Assembly (NCBI GenBank): GCA_963745765.1
Contig: CAVUYQ010000025.1
Coordinates: 62,001 to 126,000 of the forward strand
Reading direction: 5' to 3'
Origin: Ww85 sp963745765
GTDB taxonomy: Bacteria; Desulfobacterota; Desulfobulbia; Desulfobulbales; Desulfocapsaceae
DNA: 64,000 bases
Shown here: positions 18,051 through 26,176 of the stretch, piece by piece
Layout of the letters: every line of letters starts with the position of its first letter
Numbering within the stretch: position 1 is the first letter of the stretch
Translations under genes and position numbers: made by a program
The notes under the pieces: generated by a model
Database searches by the model: none
Told to the model about the DNA's origin: nothing
What the model saw: only the letters and a program-made list of their open reading frames with translations

Positions 18051-18294
18051 TTTTACGGGTTACAAAATGGATATCGTAGCCATCAGCTTCCTTGTATCCC
18101 AGGTATTCGTGTCCGACCTTGGTGGCCCAGGCCTTCAGATCAACCCGGGTGCCGTCGTCATTCGAATAGATTTCCAGAACTTCACCGACTTTCACTTTTC
18201 CTATACCCTTCTTTGCCTCAAGCAGAGGACCGGGACAGGCGGAACCACGTGAATCAATGGTACTTGCAGCGACGATAGTGTTGAGATCAGCCAT
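18046..18294 (-). CDS. tusA: TusA-family sulfur carrier protein
   Basis: An 82-residue protein with the TusA signature R-G-S-A-C20-P-G-P-L-L-E-A-K. Cys20 is the residue that carries persulfide sulfur. The fold continues with GEVLEIYSNDDGTRVDLKAWATKVGHEYLGY. TusA delivers sulfane sulfur between DsrE-type proteins, rhodaneses and oxidoreductases in the cytoplasm. It lies between dsrE and mvhD in the same operon. Its last codons and stop abut the 131-bp repeat, so the extreme C-terminus (VTRKK) may be altered. Confidence 0.92.
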   Translation of the reverse strand: MADLNTIVAASTIDSRGSACPGPLLEAKKGIGKVKVGEVLEIYSNDDGTRVDLKAWATKVGHEYLGYKEADGYDIHFVTRKK

Positions 18295-18342
18295 GATAGA
18301 CTCCTTTGTAATGGTTTTTGAATTGGTGGAATAGGTGTGCTG

Positions 18343-18714
18343 CTACCAGCAGATAACTTTATCCGCTTCGAGGAAGACATCATTAACCACGGTGCCGGTG
18401 GTGGGCTCGACGCCGTCTATCAGCATGCTGGCATCGACGGAACGGGATTTTATACAGGGAGAGCAGATCTTGACCTGGCCGCCGTTATCGATGAAATCAC
18501 GCATGAGCTTGGCCATCGGAAGGCGGTCGATGGAATGAACTGTTTCGCCATAACCTTTATAGGCCAGGCGAGTCGCCTCCCCGAAGAGCAGGACGGTGAC
18601 ATCGCTTTCCATGGAAATACCGATATTGGCGAGAGCCATGGCGGTCAGGACTTTTTCCGCTCTATCGCCACCGTCATTGAGGACATACACCAATTTCTGT
18701 CGTTCTTCGGACAT
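18343..18714 (-). CDS. DsrE-family sulfur-transfer protein
   Basis: A 123-residue protein with the DsrE-like fold. It has an N-terminal strand KLVYVLNDGGDRAEKVLTAMALANIGISM, a central VTVLLFGEATRLA, and the C-terminal active-site area GGQVKICSPCIKSRSV, where the CSPC Cys pair is suited to bind sulfane sulfur. Proteins of this family accept sulfur and hand it to TusA. Both flanking genes are TusA-type, which supports the assignment. Not the DsrEFH heterohexamer, since dsrF and dsrH are absent here. Confidence 0.85.
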   Translation of the reverse strand: MSEERQKLVYVLNDGGDRAEKVLTAMALANIGISMESDVTVLLFGEATRLAYKGYGETVHSIDRLPMAKLMRDFIDNGGQVKICSPCIKSRSVDASMLIDGVEPTTGTVVNDVFLEADKVICW

Positions 18715-18789
18715 CTCTTTTCTCCTTGAGTATGGATTTCATGTTTGCCATTTTCGGCTGGTTTTAATAATGAAAAGCTGCGAAAAACT

Positions 18790-19077
18790 TTAACTGCAAC
18801 ACCCCCTGTTGCGTGATGACTCGATCACGTCAGGGGCCGGAGACTTTATTTTTTTTATAACAACGTTCATATGATCAGGTTGTAATGGCGCTTTCTCAAC
18901 GGTGATTTCATAGTGTTCGGGAACCAGTATTTTCAGCAGTTCAGCTGGAATCTTCTGACCTTTGGCCAGAAGTTCCAGGGACTGTCCGGCGGGAATCTCC
19001 CGGAGGAGTTGACACAATTTGAGGACAGTGAACGGGTCGAGCAACGTTTCGATATATAGTGGTTGACGCTTTTCCAT
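18790..19077 (-). CDS. TusA-like protein lacking the carrier cysteine in its usual place
   Basis: A 95-residue protein and the first gene of the operon. The segment IETLLDPFTVLKLCQLLREIPAGQSLELLAKGQKIPAELLKIL follows the TusA beta-alpha-beta pattern, but the usual C-P-x-P motif reads D-P-F-T. The only cysteines are one inside the helix (VLKLC) and a C-terminal CC pair (NRGCCS). It may be a binding partner or a carrier that uses its C-terminal cysteines. A sigma54 promoter lies 40-55 bases upstream of its start at 19077. Confidence 0.7.
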   Translation of the reverse strand: MEKRQPLYIETLLDPFTVLKLCQLLREIPAGQSLELLAKGQKIPAELLKILVPEHYEITVEKAPLQPDHMNVVIKKIKSPAPDVIESSRNRGCCS

Positions 19078-19116
19078 CCTCTGCGAGTTTCCTTGCTCCT
19101 GTTTTGCACCCTTAAA

Positions 19117-19132
19117 TGCAATGACCGTGCCG
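19117..19132 (-). promoter_or_regulatory. Sigma54 (-24/-12) promoter of the TusA/DsrE/Hdr operon
   Basis: On the minus strand the sequence reads C-GGCAC-GGTCA-TTGCA, matching the sigma54 consensus (T)GGCAC-N5-TTGCA with exact spacing. It lies 40-55 bases before the first gene of the operon. A sigma54-dependent activator gene is divergent and starts 190 bases away, which strongly supports the call. Confidence 0.8.
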
Positions 19133-19260
19133 GGGATGACAATCGTTGCATCGGGAATTGGTGAGAAGCTTTTAAGGAATTGTATTTAAATGAATTATTA
19201 AATGATATGCAGCCACACAGAGATGGCGGGCAAGGCATCGGTACTTTTCCTTTGATGGAA

Positions 19261-19300
19261 GCACGTTAACTTGTTAAGATAAAGGATTAACGCACGTTAA
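19261..19300. promoter_or_regulatory. Candidate activator binding sites (GCACGTTAA repeats)
   Basis: GCACGTTAA occurs at 19261-19269 and again at 19292-19300. The second copy forms the palindrome TTAACG-CA-CGTTAA at 19287-19300. They lie 130-170 bases upstream of the minus-strand sigma54 promoter, the usual enhancer distance, and just before the activator's own start, where they could also mediate autoregulation. Confidence 0.55.
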
Positions 19301-19322
19301 AAAAATTAACAAAAGGCAAGGG

Positions 19323-20720
19323 ATGCTCGGCGAAGAATTGAATGAATATTGGAAAACCGTTGTCGATACCATCCAGGAAGGGGTGATGATCATCACTCCC
19401 GAGGGAGTTATTGTCTCGGCAAACCGGGCGGCTCTGGAGATGACCGGTTATACTGCGGACGAGCTGATAGGGCAGTTCTGCACCCATCTGAACTGTACTA
19501 ATTGCAATGCCGCGCGTAAAGAGGACGGATATCACTGGTGCCGACTGTTTCGCGACGGTTCTATGAATAAACAGCATTGCATCCTCACCGCCAAGAACGG
19601 CAATCAACTTCACATACTGAAAAATGCCATCGTTCTGAAAGACAGGAGCGGTAAAGTTATCGGCGCGGTTGAAACAATAACCGATATCAGTGAGCTGCTG
19701 GAAAAGGAATTCAAGATCGAAGCCTTTAAAAAAGAGCTGAACCAAAGGGATACCTTTCACGGTATGGTCGGTAATTCCGTGCCGATGCAGAAGGTGTACA
19801 GTCTCATAAGCAGTGCTGCTGATTCGGATGCGCCGCTTATTATTTACGGTGAGTCCGGAACCGGCAAGGAGCTGGTGGCCCAGGCCGTACACCAAATCAG
19901 TAATCGCCGTGATTTTCCCTATGTGAAGGTGAATTGTGCCGCCCTCAATGAAGCCCTTCTGGAAAGCGAATTGTTCGGTCACGTAAAAGGTGCCTTTACC
20001 AATGCCATACACGATCGCAAAGGCCGCTTTGAGGCTGCCGAAAAGGGCTGTATTTTTCTCGATGAGATTGGCGACATGCCTCTGGCTACCCAGGTGAAAC
20101 TTCTGCGGGTCTTGGAGGAGAAGGTCATTGAGCGGGTTGGAGCTAACCTGGCTATACCAATAAACGTCCGTATCATTACCGCCACCAACAAAAATCTTAA
20201 CCTTATGGTGAAAGAGGGTCGCTTCAGGGAGGATTTTTTCTATCGTATCAATGTCATTCCCATTTATATGCCGCCGGTAAGGGAACGCAGCGGTGATATC
20301 CCGTTGCTGGCTGAGTCTTTTTTCAGCCGCCTGTTGTTGAAAACTGGAAAGCATATCAAAGGTATAAGCAGCAAAACGATGGACTTGCTGCTGGCTTATG
20401 ATTGGCCGGGAAATGTGCGGGAGCTGCGCAGCACCTTTGAATATGCCTTTGTCACCTGCCGCACCGAGAGCATCCAGCCCGAAGACCTGCCTCCGGCTGT
20501 GCAAAGCGGTCTGATGGAATCCGTTCTCCCGGCGTCGGAGTCCGCCGTCCCCAGGGAGAAAAGGGAAATTCGGCAGAAGAAGGAACTTCTTGAGGCCCTG
20601 AATGTTGCCGCCGGTAATCGGGAACGGGCAGCCGAGATTCTTGGGGTCTCCCGGGTAACGGTCTGGAATCGCATGAAGCGTTTTGGTATCCGTTCGGAGA
20701 GGAAATTCCGGCTGGACTGA
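19323..20720 (+). CDS. Sigma54-dependent Fis-family activator with cysteine-rich PAS domain
   Basis: A 465-residue regulator in three parts. Residues 10-130 are a PAS domain with an unusual insert containing Cys53, 58, 61, 73 and 86 (FCTHLNCTNCNAARKEDG...), a plausible redox, metal or sulfur sensor. Residues ~145-375 are an AAA+ domain with Walker A GESGTGK (176-182), the sigma54-contact loop GAFTNA at 223-228 (consensus GAFTGA), and LDEIGDM. The C-terminus holds a Fis-type helix-turn-helix (AAGNRERAAEILGVSRVTVWNRMKRFGI). It is divergent from the TusA/DsrE/Hdr operon, whose sigma54 promoter it very likely activates. Confidence 0.93.
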   Translation: MLGEELNEYWKTVVDTIQEGVMIITPEGVIVSANRAALEMTGYTADELIGQFCTHLNCTNCNAARKEDGYHWCRLFRDGSMNKQHCILTAKNGNQLHILKNAIVLKDRSGKVIGAVETITDISELLEKEFKIEAFKKELNQRDTFHGMVGNSVPMQKVYSLISSAADSDAPLIIYGESGTGKELVAQAVHQISNRRDFPYVKVNCAALNEALLESELFGHVKGAFTNAIHDRKGRFEAAEKGCIFLDEIGDMPLATQVKLLRVLEEKVIERVGANLAIPINVRIITATNKNLNLMVKEGRFREDFFYRINVIPIYMPPVRERSGDIPLLAESFFSRLLLKTGKHIKGISSKTMDLLLAYDWPGNVRELRSTFEYAFVTCRTESIQPEDLPPAVQSGLMESVLPASESAVPREKREIRQKKELLEALNVAAGNRERAAEILGVSRVTVWNRMKRFGIRSERKFRLD

Positions 20721-20725
20721 TATCA

Positions 20726-20753
20726 GGCCACCTTGAATAATCGAATTATTCAA
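20726..20753. repeat. Remnant of the ~140-bp element, forming a hairpin between convergent genes
   Basis: The sequence begins GGCCACCTTGAATAAT, identical to one terminus of the dispersed element, but the interior is missing and it turns directly into ATTATTCAA. The result is a perfect 9-bp stem (20733-20741 with 20745-20753) around CGA. It lies six bases after the activator stop codon and could serve as a bidirectional terminator for the two convergent genes. Confidence 0.55.
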
Positions 20754-20778
20754 AACGACCATTAGTAATAATCTGATA

Positions 20779-21483
20779 TTATTTAAAAAATATCTCCGAA
20801 TAGTCGACTGCGTTCTTCGCCATGATCTGGTAGAGCCCTGTTAATCGTGCGTTGGCAACTTCCACTTGCCGGGCTTTTTCTTCGTTTTCCCGGTCGGTCT
20901 GGAAGCACGACAGACAGCGTTGAAAGCTCTGCTCTTTATTATCGGCAGTTACGATAAAATCGGCGTTTAGAAATGTCTGGGAATTCTTGTGATTGGCAAA
21001 GTGCTCAACCGCGGGAACGTACTCCAGGTTGATGCTTATGCTCACTTTGCTTCCACCTCCCGACATTTCAATGTAATCTTCCAGTGTGAGCATCGTCACT
21101 TGTTCCTCTTTATAGTCGTCAAATTTCAGGAGCATCTCTTCAAGGGTAAAGAGCTGTCCGGCAGTTTCGATATCCGCATTGGCTAACCGACTATAATCTC
21201 TTTGTAAATACCGGTTTGCTATCAATATAGCCTGGGAGACATGTACGCATTTGTTGTGCGGGCATCCCCGGGCATAACATTTCCGAAAGGAATAGGCCTT
21301 GCCGTCTATTTCTCCTTCAAATCGGCACAGAAAGACGTAGGCCTTATAGGGGTGCTTGCGATGGAGAAAGTCCACTGGAAGAATTTCAAAGGCAGGAAAG
21401 CAGGTTACCGTCCGGCCTTTGGTTTTTTGCGTAATAAGGTCGGTGATACGCCGAGGTAGATAGGCTTCTTCGGTATTTTTCAT
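20779..21483 (-). CDS. Conserved-looking cysteine-containing protein of unknown function
   Basis: A 234-residue soluble protein starting at the ATG at 21483, which has an excellent Shine-Dalgarno (AGGAGGTG, 8-base spacing). I do not recognise the family. Visible features are CRFEGEIDGKAYSFRKCYARGCPHNKC near residues 50-75, which could be a metal or iron-sulfur site (C-x4-C-x4-C), a short charged stretch near residue 115, and CLSCFQTDRENEEKARQ near residue 190. It is convergent with the sigma54 activator. Nothing shows its function. Confidence 0.7.
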   Translation of the reverse strand: MKNTEEAYLPRRITDLITQKTKGRTVTCFPAFEILPVDFLHRKHPYKAYVFLCRFEGEIDGKAYSFRKCYARGCPHNKCVHVSQAILIANRYLQRDYSRLANADIETAGQLFTLEEMLLKFDDYKEEQVTMLTLEDYIEMSGGGSKVSISINLEYVPAVEHFANHKNSQTFLNADFIVTADNKEQSFQRCLSCFQTDRENEEKARQVEVANARLTGLYQIMAKNAVDYSEIFFK

Positions 21484-21781
21484 GCAGGGCACCTCCTCGT
21501 GCAGGAGTTCAATCTATTGAGCGTTATTGCTCGGCTATCTCATCTTCAGCTTGTTTTCATAGCTGAGGGTCTTCCTGGCAAGTCCGGTCCGAGTCTGGCC
21601 ATCGTTAACTTTGCAATAATCATGCCGACACTAAGAGAATTGCCATGTCTATGGCGCATCTTGTCTTGGTAATGGTGCCGGCGCGGGGGCGTGCGTTCTG
21701 CGTGGCATCAAATTTGCATATGTTAGGTGCGCCATACAGGCGCAGCAGGATTTTACAGTATTACCTACTTGAAAGGAGAAT

Positions 21782-22147
21782 ATGATGTCGCAGAAAATTA
21801 TTACGGTTGATGATAAAGCATTTGAGAAAACAGTTGCCAACGATAAGACCCCTGTACTGATCGATTTCTGGGCTCCCTGGTGTGGCCCCTGCAAGGTTAT
21901 CGGCCCAATGCTGGAGGCTCTTGCCGAAAAGTATTCCGGTCAACTCATTATCGCTAAATGCAATATCGATGAAAATCCTGAATCGCCTGGTAAATACGGC
22001 GTCAAATCAATACCGAGCCTGCTGTTTTTCAAGAACGGAGAACTGGTGGAACGGATAGTCGGCGTAACCGGTCAAGATGCTATGGAAAGCAAAATTGATG
22101 CGGTTCTATCCGGAGAGACCTTGATCAGCCCCCTTATTATGCACTGA
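21782..22147 (+). CDS. trxA: Thioredoxin
   Basis: A 121-residue protein of the classic thioredoxin fold with the active site FWAPWCGPCKVIGPMLE, redox pair Cys at the WCGPC motif near residues 36-40, and the cis-proline region VKSIPSLLFFKNGE. A good Shine-Dalgarno (AAAGGAGA) precedes the ATG. It is followed 70 bases later by a BASS/ACR3-type permease, probably in one transcript. The C-terminal extension (SGETLISPLIMH) is slightly longer than usual. Confidence 0.95.
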   Translation: MMSQKIITVDDKAFEKTVANDKTPVLIDFWAPWCGPCKVIGPMLEALAEKYSGQLIIAKCNIDENPESPGKYGVKSIPSLLFFKNGELVERIVGVTGQDAMESKIDAVLSGETLISPLIMH

Positions 22148-22217
22148 TTGCCTATCTATTTCTGACAATTGAAAGCGTTTTTGGTAGGGTTTCGTTTTTT
22201 CTGGAGAAAAAATAGTT

Positions 22218-23207
22218 ATGAATATATTGAAATTATTGCAAAAAAATCTTGTTTACGTTATCCCGGTTGCGATGATCCTGGGCGTTATCGGCGGCGGATA
22301 TCTCTTTGACGCAAGGCCGCTCAAACGGCTTATCATTCCTATTACCTTTATCATGATCTATCCGATGATGGCCACGCTTAATACGAAGACTATTTTCAAA
22401 GGTGGAGATCTGAAATTGCAGGTAGTGACCCAGGTTATCAACTTTGTTTTTGTTCCTCTTGTAGTTTACTCGATTGGTAAGATTTTTTTTACCGGAGCAG
22501 AAGAAAAGTTTGGCCTTTGGGCGGTCGGACTCTTCCTGATTGGTGTTCTTCCTGCTTCAGGGATGACCATTTCCTGGACCGGATTTGCCAGAGGAAATAA
22601 GGAGGCCGCAACTAAAATGCTGGTATTCGGTCTCATTATCGGATCGCTTGCTGCCCCGGTTTATACGAAGATTTTTATGGGGGCCACGGTGGATGTAGAT
22701 ATGCTGCACATGTTTCAGCAAATCTGTATCTTCGTTTTTGTTCCTATGATAGCAGGACTTCTTACCCAGGCTTATCTGGTTAAAAAGCGTGGTAAAAAAG
22801 CATGGGTGGAAATTTATAAACCAAAATTCCCTCCTTTTTCAGCTCTGGGCGTCGCCATGATAGCCTTTACCGCGATGTCTCTGAAGGCGAAAAATATTTT
22901 GGCAAACCCGGGAGATATTCTCATTATTCTGGTGCCGTTGATTCTTTTTTATCTCCTTTCCTATATCCTGCTTTCTCTTGCCGGCAAATATTTCTTTAAG
23001 CGCGGCGATGCCATTGCCATGGTTTTCGGCGTCGTTATGCGTGATCTCTCCATTGCCCTGGCCATTGCGATGACCGCCTTCAAGGAACAGGGCATGACTA
23101 TTGCTCTATTAATTTCAATGGCATATGTCATTCAGATTCAGTCCGCAGCCTGGTATATTAAGTTGGTTCCCAAAATTTTTGGCCCGGCGGGGGAGGATGA
23201 GGATTAG
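22218..23207 (+). CDS. BASS/SBF-superfamily permease (ACR3-like arsenite/bile-acid type)
   Basis: A 329-residue membrane protein with about ten helices. It carries SBF-family motifs: IPITFIMIYPMMATLNTKTI near residues 38-58, LFLIGVLPASGMTISWTGFARGNKEAA near 112-138, and FGVVMRDLSIALAIAMTAF near 272-290. These match the ACR3/arsenic-resistance branch more than bile acid transporters. The conserved cysteine expected in arsenite exporters is not obvious, so arsenite as substrate is uncertain. It follows thioredoxin directly, a pairing also seen in arsenic detoxification loci. Confidence 0.8.
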   Translation: MNILKLLQKNLVYVIPVAMILGVIGGGYLFDARPLKRLIIPITFIMIYPMMATLNTKTIFKGGDLKLQVVTQVINFVFVPLVVYSIGKIFFTGAEEKFGLWAVGLFLIGVLPASGMTISWTGFARGNKEAATKMLVFGLIIGSLAAPVYTKIFMGATVDVDMLHMFQQICIFVFVPMIAGLLTQAYLVKKRGKKAWVEIYKPKFPPFSALGVAMIAFTAMSLKAKNILANPGDILIILVPLILFYLLSYILLSLAGKYFFKRGDAIAMVFGVVMRDLSIALAIAMTAFKEQGMTIALLISMAYVIQIQSAAWYIKLVPKIFGPAGEDED

Positions 23208-23302
23208 CAGCAAGACTGAAGGTAATCTCAAAATAAAGGGGAGCCTGAATATTTATTTGAGATCCGCAACAGGTGAAATGTTTTTCAAGAAGCTAACAAT
23301 AA

Positions 23303-23443
23303 GGGTTGCCTTGAATAATCAGTTTTTTTGTTCTAGATCAAGGATTGCGAGAAATTTTACCACAGGCATATGCTTGATATTCTAAGGAAAAATTTCGAGC
23401 ATAACGCAGAGATCGGACGAAAAGGCGATTATGCAAGGTGGCC
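23303..23443. repeat. Dispersed ~140-bp intergenic element, copy 2
   Basis: Runs from GGGTTGCCTTGAATAAT to CGATTATGCAAGGTGGCC. The reverse complement matches the copy at 4237-4375 along its full length, including GATCGGACGAAAAGGC near the right end. It fills most of the gap between the permease and the universal stress gene and carries no credible reading frame. Confidence 0.75.
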
Positions 23444-23470
23444 TAGGTAAATGCAGCTACTGGAGGTACT

Positions 23471-23959
23471 ATGGAACGCGCTCTGTTTTCAAAAATTCTT
23501 TATGCAACAGACCTCTCTGAAACCGCGAAGAAGGCAGCCCGTTATGCAATTAGTCTGGCTAAGAATTATGGGGCAGAATTGACAGTAATCAATGTCATTC
23601 CTGACGTGGTGGAGGAAATGTCTGCCGGTATGGGCTATGACTTAGCCAGCCATTTTGGCCAGGACAAGTTGGATAGTTTTTATACGGAAGACCTTAACAT
23701 CAGTAAACAGGCTGTAATTGAACGCATCCAAAACGTTTGCCGGGAAGAAGGAGACAAACCGGAGAATTGCTCAATAGAGGTAAAGATCGGTCATCCCGTG
23801 GAACAAATTGTAAAGATGGCTATAGCGGGTGGATTCGATCTTGTGGTCATGGGAACCCACGGTCACAGCATGCTGGAGGATGTCCTCCTCGGCAGCGTGG
23901 CCAGGGGCGTTGTCAGAAAGAGTCCTGTACCTGTTTTAACGGTGCGACTCAAGGAATAA
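23471..23959 (+). CDS. UspA-type universal stress protein
   Basis: A 162-residue single Usp domain. It starts KILYATDLSETAKKAARYAISLAKNYGAELTVINVIPD. The nucleotide-binding loop VVMGTHGHSMLEDVLLGSVARGVVRKSPVPVLTV follows the G-x2-G-x9-G-[ST] pattern of the ATP-binding subgroup. A GGAGG-type ribosome site lies upstream. Universal stress proteins accumulate under growth arrest or stress. The gene stands next to a redox and transport pair, but no specific partner is indicated. Confidence 0.93.
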   Translation: MERALFSKILYATDLSETAKKAARYAISLAKNYGAELTVINVIPDVVEEMSAGMGYDLASHFGQDKLDSFYTEDLNISKQAVIERIQNVCREEGDKPENCSIEVKIGHPVEQIVKMAIAGGFDLVVMGTHGHSMLEDVLLGSVARGVVRKSPVPVLTVRLKE

Positions 23960-24007
23960 CAATATCATATCCTCTTCCTCTGACTCCTGTCCATCTCGTA
24001 AAAATCG

Positions 24008-24023
24008 TTTATTCAAGGTGGCC
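24008..24023. repeat. Solo terminus of the ~140-bp element
   Basis: TTTATTCAAGGTGGCC repeats the right-hand end of the dispersed element seen at 4237-4375 and 23303-23443, without the rest of it. Probably a decayed copy. Confidence 0.45.
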
Positions 24024-24169
24024 AGGAGAGGAGTCTCCATCAGCCTGAACAAAATTCATAACCTTTGAGTTGACTTCCCTCTTTTTCCCCCGGGAAAGTG
24101 TCCTGCGGATATTTTTGCTTCCGGTGAATAATTTTATTTTTGTCGTCCTGCTTTGACAATTCTGTGATA

Positions 24170-24205
24170 ATTATCCTGTCACCAGGCGACTGGTGACAGG
24201 ATAAT
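24170..24205. promoter_or_regulatory. Perfect 16-bp stem-loop in an intergenic region
   Basis: ATTATCCTGTCACCAG at 24170-24185 is exactly complementary to CTGGTGACAGGATAAT at 24190-24205, with a four-base loop GCGA. No T-run follows on either strand. It lies in the 566-base gap between uspA and dppA. It could be a terminator for the uspA transcript, an operator or a REP-type hairpin. Confidence 0.5.
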
Positions 24206-24325
24206 GAGTGGTGTGCTGAAATCCCCTGAGCTGACATTTTTGTAAAGGGAAACCATAATGTGTGTTACCTTGTATCGAAGCGCATTCTGGAAGTCTTTGT
24301 GACCGAAAAGTTTACTGAAAAAGGC

Positions 24326-24355
24326 TTGACGGCAGGGACTCGGAATTTGTAGTAT
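24326..24355 (+). promoter_or_regulatory. Candidate sigma70 promoter for the dpp operon
   Basis: TTGACG at 24326-24331 and TAGTAT at 24350-24355 are separated by 18 bases. This would give a leader of about 165 bases before dppA. No further operator was recognised. Confidence 0.4.
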
Positions 24356-24525
24356 CTTCTACTGTTGCAGTGTGGACCGCCATTCAATGGCTGCTTACCC
24401 GGTGGTCATCCTTCAGAGATTACCGGTCTGGTCAAACCGATCGTCAGGCAGCTTCTTCCCAATTAATTCGGGTAAGGTGCGGATTATGTTAAATCAGCAG
24501 TATAATGTAAAGAGGAGGTAGGTAG

Positions 24526-26143
24526 ATGGTAGCGAGAAAAACTCTCTCCCGTATTTTTATGACAACCGCAGCAATTGCAGTCATGCTGCTTGTTGCCGCC
24601 ATTCCCGCTCAGTCCAAGACATTCAAGTGGGCTTTCCAGTCAGATGCCGGATCCATGGATCCATACACCATGAACAACACCATGACCCTTGGTTTTACCG
24701 CAAACATTTATGAAGGTCTGGTGCGTCATGCAAAAGACGAGAGCATTGAACCGAGTCTGGCAACAAGCTGGGAACTGACCCAGCCGGACGTCTGGCGTTT
24801 CAACCTCCGCAAGGGCGTCACCTGGCACGACGGCAGCTCCCTTTACCGCTGATGATGTCATCTTTTCCTATCAGCGGGCGATGAGCGATGGCTCCGATAT
24901 GAAATCCTTCGTTGCCGGGATCAAGGAAATTAAGAAGATTGATGACAATACGGTCGACATCATCACCAAGGGCCCCTGGCCCCTGCTGCTGGGCGATATT
25001 TTCCGCTGGTATATCATGCCGAAAAAATGGTGTGAGGAGAACAACAGTGCCACCGTGGCCGGTTTCAAATCCGGTACGGAAGAAAGCTTTGCCACCAGGC
25101 ACACCAATGGTACCGGGCCATTCATGCTGCAGAGCAGGGAACCCCAGGTGAAAACGGTCATGGTACCGAACCCGAACTGGTGGGACAAGCGGACAGACAA
25201 TGTCACCGAAGGAATCTTTACGCCCATCAAGTCGGATGCCACCCGTATCGCCTCCCTTCTTTCCGGCGACCTTGACATGATTTATCCGGTGCCGATCCAG
25301 GATGTTCAGCGTGTCAAGAAGACTCCGGGTTTCAGGGTTATCGAAGGCATGGACGTACGTACGGTATTTCTCGGTTTTGACGTCTGGCGTGACGAGCTGC
25401 TCTACTCCAATGTCAAGGGCAAGAACCCGCTGAAGGATGTCCGGGTGCGTAAAGCCATGTACCAGGCCATCGATATTGACGCCATCAACAAAAAGATCAT
25501 GCGCGGTTCAAGCTATCCGACAGCGCTGATGATTGGATCAAATATCAACGGTTTTGACGAGAGCCTTAACACACGTTTTCCTTACGACCCGGCAGAATCA
25601 AAACGTCTGCTGGCCGAGGCCGGCTACCCGGACGGGTTCAGTATTGTTCTTGATACCCCCAATGACCGCTATATCAACGATGAGGCAATCAGCCAGGCCG
25701 TTGCCGCCATGCTGTCCAAAGTGGGAATCACCTGTACGCTCAATTCCCAGACCCGCGCCAAGCACTTTTCCAAAATCGCTTCGATGGATACCAGCTTCTA
25801 TATGCTGGGATGGGCGCCGATGAGCTTTGATGTGCACAACACCTACTTCAACAACGTCCAGACCAATGGTCAGACAATCAAAAATCCGATACCCGGCCAG
25901 GGTAACTGGAACTGCGGAAACTACTCCAACCCGGAGGTTGATAAACTGCTCAACGAGATGACATCTGAAATTGATCCTGTAAAACGACAGGCCCTCATCA
26001 GTAAAATGATGAAAATTCACAAGGACGAGGTCGGACATATCCCGCTTCATCAGCAGGCCCTGAGCTGGGGTGTCAGCGACAAGGTGGAGATGCACCAGTC
26101 TGCCGACAATACACTCAGCCTTCGCTGGGTGACCATTAAATAA
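24526..26143 (+). pseudogene. dppA: DppA/OppA-type peptide-binding protein, interrupted by one +1 frame break
   Basis: The first frame gives a signal peptide (about 30 residues, cleavage after AQS) and the family-5 binding protein start KTFKWAFQSDAGSMDPYTMNN. It reaches GVTWHDGS and then falls out of frame. The second frame resumes exactly at FTADDVIFSYQRA when one extra base is skipped near 24838-24841, and runs to a normal C-terminus. Joined, the protein has about 538 residues, the expected size, with all usual SBP_bac_5 motifs. The ribosome site GAGGAGG is strong. Whether the break is a sequence error or a true mutation cannot be told; four intact transporter genes downstream argue for an error or a recent change. 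Confidence 0.88.
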
Positions 26144-26176
26144 CAGTTCCTCTTTTAAATACCTTTTTACCTGGCG

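Noticed and set aside
19287..20762. A 491-codon open frame on the minus strand covering the whole sigma54 activator
   Set aside because: It is antisense to a clear PAS-AAA-Fis protein and matches no family. Long mirror frames are common in this sequence because of codon bias.
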